From: Corynebacterium rouxii
GTDB lineage: Bacteria > Actinomycetota > Actinomycetes > Mycobacteriales > Mycobacteriaceae
NCBI RefSeq assembly: GCF_902702935.1
Contig: NZ_LR738855.1
Coordinates: 62,001-126,000, forward strand
Direction of reading: 5' to 3'
Length of the DNA: 64,000 bases
The stretch's first letter is position 1. Every line of letters begins with the position of its first letter. The position numbers and the translations under genes were made by a program. The notes beneath the pieces were generated by a model. The model worked only from the letters and a program-made list of their open reading frames with translations. It was not told where the DNA came from and did not search any database. This document shows, piece after piece, positions 24,979 to 33,720 of the stretch.

Positions 24979-26427
24979 TTACTCGCTGCGGTGGGCGCGC
25001 AGCGTGCGGGCGCATAACGGATAAAGTGTCGCGCATGCGATTGCTGCGATACTGAAGGCCACGAGCCAGCGCGGGCCGTGTGCGATTTCTGGCCAGGCTG
25101 CCGCCGCGAGTAGCCATAGTGGGGTGTCGGCAAGAACATCGCCGCCGAGCGTGGCAGAGATGATCGTCCAGATAACTGCCCAGATGATGGTGGTTGCCGT
25201 GCCGAATCTGGTTACTATCAGCAGTGCGATCATGGTGAGCATGCATCCTACTGGGATGGCTAGTGTGAGCCGTGTCAGTTCGGTGCTTAAGGGGCTGCCG
25301 GAGATGAGTCCTGCAAGTGCCGCGATGGCGCTCATGGTACTTACGCATAGTGCGTGGATGCTGAGAAGCGTTGGTGTGCAGCGTGGATTTTCTATGCGCA
25401 TGATGTTCCATGCGGGGGCGGTGGTGGGCCAGATGAGTGCTGGTAGTATGCCGGCCCCGATGGGGAGCATGGCGAATGTGAATAGGCCGTGGATGTAGCT
25501 GGGTGGGTAGGTCATGGCAACACACAGCATTAATATTGTGCACAATATGATGCAGCTGCGCACGGCGGGGGTGAGGGCTACGGGTAGGAGTGCAGGCAGT
25601 ACGTTACGGGGGCGGTCAGCAGGCCTGCGTGTCGACGCCTTCCGTAGCACTGCAGTACTTACGTGTTGATGGGTGCGTCGAAAAGCGATGCGGTACCGAG
25701 GCGTGACCACCGCGATGATCGCCCCTGCAGCAGCAAGAACCAAACATAACAGCAGTGCTAGCCATGGTGACTCGTGGCGCAGGGCGGCATCGGGTTCGAG
25801 GGGGACAGCGTTTTGGTGCACCTGCAACACCGGTAAAACGAGGCGCACTGGCCACGCGAAGGGGAACGCCCACCACACAGGCCCTTCGACGATAGTGCGG
25901 GTAGTCCCAGCCAACTGCCAAACCAAGAACACCACCAGTGTTATCACGATGTTGGTGTTCCTTGCGCAGGCCATAGCAAGTCCGGCCACTCCTATGGCAC
26001 CGACCCAGCTCAGCACCCCGAGGAGGAGGATCCGGTTGGCGCCCGTGCGGCCGTCGAGAAGCGCAAGCAGCCAGGTGCCGCCAAAGTTGAGCACGTGGAA
26101 CACTGCCACGCACGTGATCACTGCAACAAAGCGTGCCAGCCGTAGGGACCGCATGCTCAGGCCGTGCCAATGCCGTCCACCCATGCGGGCATGGCGCTCG
26201 CGCAGCTCTGCGGATGCCGCAAACATGGCCGTCAGTGGTGCTGCAATACCGGTGGCGTACATGCTTTGCCACGTCAGGATTCCGGTGGCGTCGGGATCTT
26301 CAGTGACAACGCGGGCGAGTGTAAAGGTGAGGAAGAATAAGGGGAGTGCAGTGAGGGTGAGCCACGCTGTTGACGAGGATCGCGAGGCGATAAACTCGGA
26401 GGCGAGGTATCTATTCATGGTGGTCAC
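24979..26427 (-). CDS. ABC transporter permease
   Basis: A 482-residue integral membrane protein with about 12 hydrophobic helices, for example FVAVITCVAVFHVLNFGGTW and TLVVFLVWQLAG. It starts with MTTMNRYLASEFIASRSSS, a typical start of ABC-2-like exporters. It overlaps the ATPase gene at 26411-27112 by 17 bp, so the two form one exporter. The two-component genes just upstream suggest that it is induced by an outside stress such as a peptide or drug. The substrate cannot be told from sequence. Confidence 0.8.
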   Translation of the reverse strand: MTTMNRYLASEFIASRSSSTAWLTLTALPLFFLTFTLARVVTEDPDATGILTWQSMYATGIAAPLTAMFAASAELRERHARMGGRHWHGLSMRSLRLARFVAVITCVAVFHVLNFGGTWLLALLDGRTGANRILLLGVLSWVGAIGVAGLAMACARNTNIVITLVVFLVWQLAGTTRTIVEGPVWWAFPFAWPVRLVLPVLQVHQNAVPLEPDAALRHESPWLALLLCLVLAAAGAIIAVVTPRYRIAFRRTHQHVSTAVLRKASTRRPADRPRNVLPALLPVALTPAVRSCIILCTILMLCVAMTYPPSYIHGLFTFAMLPIGAGILPALIWPTTAPAWNIMRIENPRCTPTLLSIHALCVSTMSAIAALAGLISGSPLSTELTRLTLAIPVGCMLTMIALLIVTRFGTATTIIWAVIWTIISATLGGDVLADTPLWLLAAAAWPEIAHGPRWLVAFSIAAIACATLYPLCARTLRAHRSE

Positions 26428-27112
26428 CAGTTTCTAGTACGCCTGGTTGGGTAAGGCGGAAGAATTCCTGCTCGAGCTGGCCTTGGGGTGCTAGTTGATC
26501 GAGGGGACCGCTGTATCGAATAGTGCCTTCGGCGAGGATGGTGACGGTATCGGCAAGCTGGGTGACTTCTCCTAACTGGTGGGAGCTCACGAGCACAGTC
26601 TTGCCACTGGCTGCCCACGCCCGCAGTAGCGCGCGCAGATCGCGGATACCTTGTGGGTCAAGGCCATTTTGTGGCTCATCCAAGATGAGGATGTCGGGGT
26701 CGCCAAGAATCGCCTGCGCTAGCGCCAATCGAGCCTTCATGCCGGTAGAAAAACTCCGCGCCTTTTTCGACCCAACATCGGAAAGCCCCACCACGTCGAG
26801 CACGCGATCAGCCTCTGAATCTGGCAGCCCCAACAACTTGCTGTGCACCCGCACATTGGAACGCGCTGACAAATGCCCATAGAAGGCTGGCCCATTAATA
26901 GAAGCACCTACTTGGGAAATGTCGATAGTTACCTCACCGGAATCGGCGGGGATCAAACCAAGCAGAATGGAAAACAGCGTGGATTTTCCTGCACCGTTGC
27001 GCCCCAACAGGGCGTGGACTTCCCCAGGGCGGATATCGCAGGAAACATTGTTCAAAACATGCTGGTCGTGGAAGCTTTTAGAGACTTCATTGACTCGAAT
27101 AGTTGTACTCAT
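26411..27112 (-). CDS. ABC transporter ATP-binding protein
   Basis: A 233-residue ATPase of the drug/peptide exporter type. The Walker A is GRNGAGKSTL, the signature is FSTGMKARLALAQ (an SxG variant of LSGGQ), the Walker B is LILDEPQNGLD, and the H-loop is VLVSSHQLGE. It pairs with the overlapping permease gene. It lies 38 bp downstream of the response-regulator gene. Confidence 0.93.
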   Translation of the reverse strand: MSTTIRVNEVSKSFHDQHVLNNVSCDIRPGEVHALLGRNGAGKSTLFSILLGLIPADSGEVTIDISQVGASINGPAFYGHLSARSNVRVHSKLLGLPDSEADRVLDVVGLSDVGSKKARSFSTGMKARLALAQAILGDPDILILDEPQNGLDPQGIRDLRALLRAWAASGKTVLVSSHQLGEVTQLADTVTILAEGTIRYSGPLDQLAPQGQLEQEFFRLTQPGVLETGDHHE

Positions 27113-27150
27113 GGTTGTTGATTGTTATCCAGCAACCACAAGCGCAGATC

Positions 27151-27810
27151 CTACCGTGGTAGGAGAAGCCCAGCTTTATGTGCAAACAACACCAAAGCGA
27201 CGCGGTCACGGGCATGCACCTTTGCCAATAGTGCGGTGATATGTGTTTTTACGGTCGTTTCTGCAATCCCAAGGTCAGCACTGATCTCCGCGTTGGTGAG
27301 CCCTTGTGCAACGCGCAGTAGTACATCCATTTCGCGCCGGGTGATCAGGCTTAGTCCTTGGCGCTGCTCGGGGCTGAGATCGCTGCCATAGGCGTGGCGG
27401 AATGTGTCAATGACCTGCTTGGTTACTCCGCTGGCTAGAACGGATTCTCCTGAGTGGATCGCCTCGATTGCGGTGAGGAAGATTTCGGGGTCGGCGTCTT
27501 TAAGAAGAAATCCGTGCACTCCGGCGGTGAGCGCTTCGCGGACGAGCGTGGGGTCGTCGAAAGTGGTGAGCATGACGATGCGGATGCGAGGGTGCCGGGC
27601 GAGGATGGTGCGTGCTGCGGTGATGCCATCCATGACGGGCATGCGGATATCCATGACCACAACATCCACGTTGTGGCTCATGCACGCATTGATGGCTTCG
27701 GCGCCGTTGGCGGCTGTGGCCACTACGCGCATGGTGTCGCGGGAGTGGATGATTGTGGAGAACGCTTTGAGGATGGGTGGTTGGTCGTCGGCAAGCACAA
27801 TGCGAATCAT
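27151..27810 (-). CDS. NarL/LuxR-type response regulator
   Basis: A 219-residue regulator. The receiver domain has the acidic pair in VLADDQPPI and the phosphoacceptor Asp in VVVMDIRMPVMDG. The C-terminal LuxR HTH is ITRREMDVLLRVAQGLTNAE and ISADLGIAETTVKTHITALL. The start MIRIVLAD overlaps the histidine kinase stop by 1 bp, so the kinase and regulator are translated together. It is likely to control the ABC exporter just downstream. Confidence 0.95.
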   Translation of the reverse strand: MIRIVLADDQPPILKAFSTIIHSRDTMRVVATAANGAEAINACMSHNVDVVVMDIRMPVMDGITAARTILARHPRIRIVMLTTFDDPTLVREALTAGVHGFLLKDADPEIFLTAIEAIHSGESVLASGVTKQVIDTFRHAYGSDLSPEQRQGLSLITRREMDVLLRVAQGLTNAEISADLGIAETTVKTHITALLAKVHARDRVALVLFAHKAGLLLPR

Positions 27811-28937
27811 TAATGGTCTCCTTGGTGCATGGGAATGGTGGCACAAACATGAAAATCGGATGCGGTTCCTTGGGCACTAAAACGACCGCCGAGTGCGGTT
27901 GCGCGTTCGTTAAGCCCCAGCAGCCCTGAGCCAGGGCTTGTCGACGCCCCAGTCGGTGCCATCGCCTGGGAATCGACGGTGATCTGCAGTTGCTCATCTA
28001 CCTGCACTCTTAGCTGCACCGTGCTACCAACACCTTGGTGTTTCACCACATTGGTAAGCGCCTCCGACACAATGCGGACGCCAGCAAGCTGCACCAAGGT
28101 GGGCACTGGTGGACAATGCTGGGGAAGGTGGGCCGAGATATTCAAACCGGCACGTTCAAAGCTGGCAACGATCTCCGCTAGATCGGCGAGCTGACACAAT
28201 GGTTGCATCGCACCTGATTGTGTGGGATCTCGAAGTGCGTGCACAATCCCGCGCACCTCTTCAAGGGAAGTGGTGGCTGCGTTACGGATCTCCTCTAGTG
28301 CTTCGCGTTGATCGCCACCATATAGCCCAGCCTGCGCCTGCACCTTGATCAGGGTTAAGGAGTGTGCCAGAACATCATGAAGCTCCCGTGCGATCAGCAG
28401 CTTTTCTTCTTCGCGAGCGGTTTGGTATGCAGTCTCACGCGCTTGATCGGCGAGGAAATAGTGCGCACCAACAGCGTAAACGCACCCTAGCAATGTCCAG
28501 TGGAACCCGATGGCTAGCACTAACTCCATACCCTCGCGGTAGTGCAGTAGAAGATGTGAGTCCAGTCGCCACATTACAGGGGAGGCAAATGAACCGACCA
28601 AGGTGAGTAATAGGATGATGCGACCCCAATTTCTTTGGGGAAGATAACGCGCGGGTGCGTATACCGCCATGGGTGCTAAGACTGCCCACGGGGTGACTCC
28701 CATATTTTCTGGTAGCGCATGGCACCAGACTGCCGCCCAGGCGCCGAGGAGTGTGACAAATCCGGCGGAGCTGAGTTTGGGGCGGGATCGCCAGTGCCAG
28801 ATAAAAGGCAGAAATAGGATGGAGATGGCTGCATATGCTGTGTTGTGGGCGGAGGGGGTCTGGGTAGCGAAAAATAGATAGCCTGCGGTGATGATGGTCG
28901 CGGCTGCTGTCAGGATCTTGTCACCTAGGCGTGCCAT
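27810..28937 (-). CDS. sensor histidine kinase (HisKA_3 type)
   Basis: A 375-residue membrane sensor kinase. The start MARLGDKILT at 28937 is followed by about six membrane helices through residue 160. The HisKA_3 dimerisation region has the phosphohistidine in ARELHDVLAHSLTLIKVQAQ, and the ATP-binding domain includes VSEALTNVVKHQG and GSGLLGLNERATALGG. The MITE copy 3 ends 22 bp upstream of this start and may supply or alter its promoter. Confidence 0.93.
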   Translation of the reverse strand: MARLGDKILTAAATIITAGYLFFATQTPSAHNTAYAAISILFLPFIWHWRSRPKLSSAGFVTLLGAWAAVWCHALPENMGVTPWAVLAPMAVYAPARYLPQRNWGRIILLLTLVGSFASPVMWRLDSHLLLHYREGMELVLAIGFHWTLLGCVYAVGAHYFLADQARETAYQTAREEEKLLIARELHDVLAHSLTLIKVQAQAGLYGGDQREALEEIRNAATTSLEEVRGIVHALRDPTQSGAMQPLCQLADLAEIVASFERAGLNISAHLPQHCPPVPTLVQLAGVRIVSEALTNVVKHQGVGSTVQLRVQVDEQLQITVDSQAMAPTGASTSPGSGLLGLNERATALGGRFSAQGTASDFHVCATIPMHQGDH

Positions 28938-28958
28938 GGTGGCAATAGTAGTGGTGTG

Positions 28959-29050
28959 GTGAGTAGTTTGTGCCAAATCTTTTTGGGGTGCCCGGCGTTT
29001 CCGCAGGTGGGAGATATAAGGAAAAATTAAATTTGGCACGAACTACTCAC
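28959..29050. mobile_element. 92-bp MITE-like inverted-repeat element, copy 3
   Basis: Inverted relative to copies 1 and 2. The left end has gtgagtagtttgtgcc and the right end ggcacgaactactcac, giving one mismatch between the ends. The inner part has diverged. It lies in the promoter region of the histidine kinase gene at 27810-28937. Confidence 0.85.
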
Positions 29051-29210
29051 TAAGCATGCCCTGGTGACGTATCACCTTTATTGCCGCTGTTAAAGCATAT
29101 GATTTCCATTAATGAAAACGTATTGAAAATATTGACACAGCGGTGTATTTTCAGTTTTAGAGCTTGTTGAAAAATAAATTTTCACATCTAGATAAGGGAG
29201 TCTTGACATC

Positions 29211-29354
29211 ATGACCCATGTAGTTCACGAGAACCACACCCACCAGCACGGCCCAAGCTGTGGTCACGTAGCAGTTCCTCACGGCGACCATGTTGACTAC
29301 ATTCACGACGGTCACCGCCATGCATTGCACGATGGCCACTGGGATGATCACTAA
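29211..29354 (+). CDS. 47-residue histidine-rich small protein
   Basis: A short gene behind a GGGAG ribosome site (29196-29200) and before a strong terminator, which supports it being real. The protein starts MTHVVHENHTHQHGPSCGHV and has 13 histidines plus one cysteine, with HGDH, HDGHRH and DGHWDDH clusters. It has no signal peptide. Such proteins are usually metal-binding (zinc, nickel or copper). An AT-rich, partly palindromic stretch at 29107-29130 could be a metal-regulator operator, but this is uncertain. Confidence 0.8.
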   Translation: MTHVVHENHTHQHGPSCGHVAVPHGDHVDYIHDGHRHALHDGHWDDH

Positions 29355-29373
29355 AAAATAATTAATATTTTTT

Positions 29374-29421
29374 AATATGGATTGCATTTCCAATAACGGA
29401 AAATGCAATCCATATTTTTTT
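29374..29421 (+). terminator. intrinsic terminator of the His-rich gene
   Basis: The arm aatatggattgcatttcc pairs with ggaaaatgcaatccatat almost perfectly and is followed by a run of seven T. Confidence 0.85.
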
Positions 29422-29529
29422 GTCAAAATATTTACAGGTTAAATATCCCCAAAATGAGAAAATAACCACCCGATTGCGGGTGTTAGAGCCTCTATTAGAT
29501 CACCCCGTGTTGGGTTTTTAAATTATTAA

Positions 29530-30090
29530 GTGTTTACTGTGGAAAGTGCTACTTTGATGATTGGGGTGGTTGTTGTGGAGGCAATACCGTACAACGAGTT
29601 CCATGGTGTGGCCCCTGCGCTGGATGTTTCCACAGACGCTGAAATTTGTGAGGCTCTCGTTCGTATCATAGAGGTTGAGGGGCCAGTGCTGGGTCGGCGA
29701 TTGTTGGAAGTCTATGCACGCGCGGCAGGGCATAAATTGGGGAGGCGAATTAGGGAACGCCTTGTCGCCGTAATGAAGGCGCCAGAATTTTCCAGAAGTG
29801 TTGTATGGGAGGATCCGCTGAACCGAAATAGCGTTATGATGTCCACCATGTATCTCAAGGACACGCCCTCAAGTGTGATTCGTGCCATTGGTCCGCGGGA
29901 TTTCCCTTCTATTCCACCCAATGAAATCAAAAGCCTGATGATGCAATTATTGCATGACGATTATGATGTCACCCGTGGGGTTTTATATAAGCGCGTTCTG
30001 CGCTTTTATGATCGCGGCGGGAAGATTACCAACAATGTGCGAGTGGTTCTCGACCCCGTCTACGACCTGATCATTAAAGAGCAGGCGTAG
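29530..30090 (+). CDS. stand-alone DUF3320-like protein
   Basis: A 186-residue soluble protein. The pattern VEGPVLGRRLLEVYARAAGH, then LGRRIRERLV, then FPSIPPNEIKSLMMQLL and the closing FYDRGGKITNNVRVVLDPV resembles the DUF3320 domain found at the C terminus of large helicase/nuclease proteins. Here it is alone. The start is not certain: GTG 29530 and ATG 29557 are both possible. It converges on the permease gene at 30074 and overlaps its end by 17 bp. Confidence 0.6.
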   Translation: MFTVESATLMIGVVVVEAIPYNEFHGVAPALDVSTDAEICEALVRIIEVEGPVLGRRLLEVYARAAGHKLGRRIRERLVAVMKAPEFSRSVVWEDPLNRNSVMMSTMYLKDTPSSVIRAIGPRDFPSIPPNEIKSLMMQLLHDDYDVTRGVLYKRVLRFYDRGGKITNNVRVVLDPVYDLIIKEQA

Positions 30091-30748
30091 CAGTATGGGT
30101 GCGTTGAGAGATCACTTTTTGAACACCACCGAGTAGGGCGTCGAAAAGCAACGCGAGTGCGACCACCAGCACGGAGGCCGCCAACATCTCGATGTAGTCC
30201 CTCGTTTTCAGACCGTGGAAAATAAATCTGCCCAACCCCACATCTGCTGTATACGCAGCAAGTGTGGCCGTAGCAGTCACCTGCAACACCGCGGTGCGGA
30301 TACCACCTACTAGCACGGCTGCAGATAGCGGCAGTTCAATGGAACTGATTACTTGGCGGTGGGTAAAACCCATGGCGTAGGCGGCGTCGATAGTCGCGCG
30401 GTCAACTGCGGCCACACCGGAATAAGCGCCGGCCAGCAGCGACGGGATAGCCAAAATGATCAGTGCCAGCATCGGTGCCGTAAGCCCAATACCAAAAGCC
30501 AGCCCAAAGATCGTGAGCAATCCCAAGGTTGGCAACGCGCGGGCAGCACCACTGACACCACCAACAAGACCCGCACCGCGGCCGGTATGGCCGATCAGCA
30601 CACCAGCCGGAAGCGCGAGCAGTGCGGCAATGGCGACCGCAGCCAGGCTGATTCCAACATGCTCGAGCAGGCGGGCAAGAAAGCCTTGCGGGCCCCACCA
30701 GTGTGCTGCAGTGGTGAGGTAGGAGAGAAGATCACCGAACCAAGTCAT
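30074..30748 (-). CDS. OpuB/ProW-type ABC permease (second)
   Basis: A 224-residue permease of the glycine betaine/choline/carnitine family with about six helices. The EAA-like loop is AYAMGFTHRQVISSIELPLS. It follows the first permease by 6 bp on the same strand. The family needs a substrate-binding protein (ProX/OpuBC), and no such gene is present next to it: the neighbour on this side is the convergent gene at 29530. Confidence 0.9.
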   Translation of the reverse strand: MTWFGDLLSYLTTAAHWWGPQGFLARLLEHVGISLAAVAIAALLALPAGVLIGHTGRGAGLVGGVSGAARALPTLGLLTIFGLAFGIGLTAPMLALIILAIPSLLAGAYSGVAAVDRATIDAAYAMGFTHRQVISSIELPLSAAVLVGGIRTAVLQVTATATLAAYTADVGLGRFIFHGLKTRDYIEMLAASVLVVALALLFDALLGGVQKVISQRTHTATPAL

Positions 30749-30754
30749 GCGGGG

Positions 30755-31396
30755 TTACCGTGCCTTTCCTGGGCGAGTCCATGGGGTGCAAATACGTTGC
30801 AGGACAAGGCAGGCGACGTCGAAAAGCACGGCGAGGAGCACCACGGTCACGATACCCACCACTACCTCGGCGGTGATATTGCGTTGAAAACCGTCGGTAA
30901 ACAGGCTGCCCAAACTGGACACACCAATCAGTGCGCCGATGGTCACAAGCCCGACGGTGGAAACACACAGTACGCGCAGGCCAGAGATCAACACGGGGAT
31001 TGCCAACGGCATATCTACCTTCCATGCGATCTGGCTCGGGCTCATACCTTGGGCCACCGCGGCGGTGCGGACTTCCTCCGGTACCGAACGAAACGCGTCG
31101 GTGGCGGTGCGTACGATCAAAGCAATGCCATACACGCACAGTGCGATGATCACATTGATCTGTGAGCGCAGCGGCACAGCCACGATAAAAGGCACGATGA
31201 CCAGCATGGGAAGCGCTGGGATCGTATAGGCTAACGACGTCACCTGCACCACCGCGTTACCTACTCGCGGATAGCGTGCGGCAAACAACCCCACGGGAAC
31301 CGCCACCAGCACACTGATCACGATGGCGGGAACGCTGAGCAGCACATGTGCTCGCAGTAGATCCAGCACTTCTGGCCAAGCATGCATTAGCCACAT
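30755..31396 (-). CDS. OpuB/ProW-type ABC permease (first)
   Basis: A 213-residue permease of the same family, with about five to six helices. The EAA loop region is EEVRTAAVAQGMSPSQIAWK followed by VDMPLAIPVLISGLRV. It overlaps the ATPase gene by 10 bp. With the second permease it would form the transmembrane channel for an osmoprotectant. Confidence 0.9.
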   Translation of the reverse strand: MWLMHAWPEVLDLLRAHVLLSVPAIVISVLVAVPVGLFAARYPRVGNAVVQVTSLAYTIPALPMLVIVPFIVAVPLRSQINVIIALCVYGIALIVRTATDAFRSVPEEVRTAAVAQGMSPSQIAWKVDMPLAIPVLISGLRVLCVSTVGLVTIGALIGVSSLGSLFTDGFQRNITAEVVVGIVTVVLLAVLFDVACLVLQRICTPWTRPGKAR

Positions 31397-32217
31397 GTGG
31401 CACCATCGCCTAGAGTTCCTAGTGGCCTGCCGAAGGTGTCAACGACTACGGTGTGGCCGTCGATACGCTCGGTGTGCAGGCTGCGATTTTCCTGATCAGA
31501 GCCTAAAAAGGAGGCCACGAAGTCGTTGGCGGGATGGGCGAAAATGTGGGCAGGGGAGCCTTGTTGGGCAATCTTGCCGCCCTTTTCCAGCACCACGATG
31601 TGGTCGCCTACGCAGAAGGCCTCGTCGATGTCATGGGTGACCATGACCACCGTTTTATGCAGGCGGGATTGCAAGTCGATGAGTTGTTTTTGCAATGAGC
31701 GCCGCACGATGGGATCCACCGCGCCGAAGGGCTCGTCCATGAGCAAGATGTCGGGGTCAGAGGCCAGCGCCCGCGCCACACCGACGCGTTGTTGCTGGCC
31801 GCCGGAGAGCTCGCCAGGGTAGCGGTTGGCTAACGACGCATCCAGGTCGACGTTGTCAAGCGCTTGCTTGGCACGCCGCTCGATTTCAGCCTTGGGCTCT
31901 TTGTTGAGCGTGGGGACCAAGGCAATATTTTGAATCACGGTGCGGTGCGGCAAAAGCCCAGCGCTTTGGATCACATAGCCGATGGAACGTCGTAACTGCA
32001 CCGGATCCGTCTCAGCGACATCTTTACCGCGCACAATCACACGGCCCTCGGTGGGCTCGACCATGCGATTGATCATGCGCAACAGTGTAGTCTTACCGCT
32101 TCCCGACGACCCCACCAACACCGTCGTCTTTCCCTTGGGGATAAACAGACTGAAATCGGCCACGGCTTTCTCACCACGTTTGCCATAGCGCTTACTCACC
32201 GACTCAAACTCGATCAT
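31387..32217 (-). CDS. OpuBA/ProV-type ABC ATPase
   Basis: A 276-residue ATPase with Walker A VGSSGSGKTTLLRMIN, signature LSGGQQQRVGVARAL, Walker B ILLMDEPFGAVD and H-loop VMVTHDIDEAF. It is shorter than ProV and has no CBS domain pair, which fits OpuBA of the choline/glycine betaine importers. It starts 9 bp after the rskA stop, so it may be cotranscribed with sigK-rskA. Confidence 0.92.
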   Translation of the reverse strand: MIEFESVSKRYGKRGEKAVADFSLFIPKGKTTVLVGSSGSGKTTLLRMINRMVEPTEGRVIVRGKDVAETDPVQLRRSIGYVIQSAGLLPHRTVIQNIALVPTLNKEPKAEIERRAKQALDNVDLDASLANRYPGELSGGQQQRVGVARALASDPDILLMDEPFGAVDPIVRRSLQKQLIDLQSRLHKTVVMVTHDIDEAFCVGDHIVVLEKGGKIAQQGSPAHIFAHPANDFVASFLGSDQENRSLHTERIDGHTVVVDTFGRPLGTLGDGATCG

Positions 32218-32226
32218 GACGCCACG

Positions 32227-32835
32227 CTACACTACGACCTCGGCAAGTACCTTTCCTCGCGGAGAGGTACTACCAGCCATAGGCTCCTCAGTAATCATCA
32301 CCTTGCGGGTGTCACCCGGCAACGGCATCCACACATCAGTGTGCTCCTCCGGCCCAATAACACCAGCCGATTCCATCGAACCATCCGTCTTAACCGCCCA
32401 CACCTGGGCACCCATCCCGTGCCCAACCGCAGGAGCACCATCAACCATGGCACCACCAGAATCCATCGATTGCGACACCACAATATCCAACGTGGCACCC
32501 ATCGCCGACGCATCCGCCTGACGCACATCAGACGCAGCCAAAATGCTATCCATTTGAGCATGCGGATCCGCTGCCTGCCACGGCTGATACACCGCCGTGA
32601 CCGCACCAGCAAGCAACACCACCGACGCGGCCATCGACGCAAACACTAGCCCTGGGCGGCGGCGTCGCAACGGCGTAACCGTAGCCAACTGCTCCGGCGC
32701 CTGCCGTACCGGCTGCTCCTGCGGGGTAGCCGCAATGGCATTCATAACGCTGAGCTTTAACGCCGGTGGTGGTGTCATTGGAACAGGGGAAACATTGAGC
32801 GCATCTTCTACATCTCGGGGGAAGTTGTTACTCAT
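32227..32835 (-). CDS. rskA: RskA-like anti-sigma factor
   Basis: A 202-residue membrane anti-sigma factor. A cytoplasmic N-terminal part (about 65 residues) should bind SigK. One membrane helix (VFASMAASVVLLAGAVTAVY) is followed by an outer domain with WMPLPGDTRKVMITEEP near its end, typical of RskA. Its start overlaps the sigK stop in an ATGA arrangement, so the pair is translationally coupled. Confidence 0.9.
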   Translation of the reverse strand: MSNNFPRDVEDALNVSPVPMTPPPALKLSVMNAIAATPQEQPVRQAPEQLATVTPLRRRRPGLVFASMAASVVLLAGAVTAVYQPWQAADPHAQMDSILAASDVRQADASAMGATLDIVVSQSMDSGGAMVDGAPAVGHGMGAQVWAVKTDGSMESAGVIGPEEHTDVWMPLPGDTRKVMITEEPMAGSTSPRGKVLAEVVV

Positions 32836-33392
32836 CGGGCTGCTCCCGTCGCAGATAAATGGGGGTGAACAAGCTGACGTAGTTTTTTCAGGCCGTCGCG
32901 TAGCCGTGTTTTCGCTGTTCCCAACGGAACGCCCGTGGCCTCTGCGATTTCACTATGGGTAAGCCCTTGGAAATAGGACAACATAATTGCCGTCCGGTGC
33001 GGCTCACCAATGGAATCGACGAGCGCACGAACCTGCTGCGACTCCAAAGACTCCACCGCCTCTTCCTCAGCGGCACACCATGTGGTGGCGCTATGCAGAA
33101 AATCGTTGGTATCGCGTTTTTTCGAAGCAATATCGGAACGAACGCGATCAATAGCCCTCGACCGAGCCAACCGCAAAATCCACGACCGTGCCGAACCACG
33201 GGAGGCGTCGAAACTCGGCGCAGTACGCCACACCTCGACAAAAACCTCCTGGGTTATCTCCTCTGCCTGCGCACGATCATGAATCACCTGAGTGCTCAGG
33301 CCTAAAACATAGGGCGCGAGCTGGTCATAAAGCTGCGCGAAAGCCGCTTGGTCACCAGAAGCAACCGCGACGAGCAAATCATCGGGATCCAT
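32832..33392 (-). CDS. sigK: SigK-like ECF sigma factor
   Basis: A 186-residue ECF sigma factor from the ATG at 33392 (MDPDDLLVAVASGDQAAFAQ). Region 2 has QAEEITQEVFVEVWRTAP and WILRLARSRAIDRVRS. Region 4 has HRTAIMLSYFQGLTHSEIAE and ATGVPLGTAKTRLRDGLKKL. Together with RskA it forms a membrane-stress or redox-type switch. Likely targets are the Met-rich lipoprotein and dipZ next door, by analogy with mycobacteria. Confidence 0.92.
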   Translation of the reverse strand: MDPDDLLVAVASGDQAAFAQLYDQLAPYVLGLSTQVIHDRAQAEEITQEVFVEVWRTAPSFDASRGSARSWILRLARSRAIDRVRSDIASKKRDTNDFLHSATTWCAAEEEAVESLESQQVRALVDSIGEPHRTAIMLSYFQGLTHSEIAEATGVPLGTAKTRLRDGLKKLRQLVHPHLSATGAAR

Positions 33393-33442
33393 GACCAATA
33401 ACTCTACAGCGGTCACACCGCATACAGCGACCAGCGAAAAAT

Positions 33443-33673
33443 CTACTTCTGCATTGACTCAGATTCGTGGGTCATCTTGTCGTGCTCCATTTTGTCGGAT
33501 TCCATCTTGTCGTGCTCCATTTTGTCGGATTCAGGTGCCATCTTTTCGGAGCTCATCTGGGTGCTCATCTCAGAGGTCATCTTCTCAGAAGCGCCGTCAT
33601 CGCCACAGGCTGCAAGGCCGAATGCGCCGGCTGCGAACATCATGGTCAGGGCTGCTTTGGTGGTCATACGCAT
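33443..33673 (-). CDS. methionine-rich lipoprotein
   Basis: A 76-residue lipoprotein. The start MRMTTKAALTMM leads to a hydrophobic signal and lipobox FGLAACG, with Cys23 as the lipid anchor. The remainder repeats a KM.xDKM-type unit (SDKMEHDKMESDKMEHDKM) and has ten methionines. Met/His/Asp-rich repeats of this type suggest metal (copper) binding or sacrificial oxidation. It lies upstream of sigK on the same strand. Confidence 0.8.
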   Translation of the reverse strand: MRMTTKAALTMMFAAGAFGLAACGDDGASEKMTSEMSTQMSSEKMAPESDKMEHDKMESDKMEHDKMTHESESMQK

Positions 33674-33720
33674 GAGTGAATACTCCTTATGTTTCACGAT
33701 TACTTGCTTACTTGAAGGCT

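Noticed and set aside
24552..25139. A 195-residue protein running through the element at 24850
   Set aside because: Its first half is translated from the MITE and the end of the ABC permease region. Only the second half is PhzF-like.
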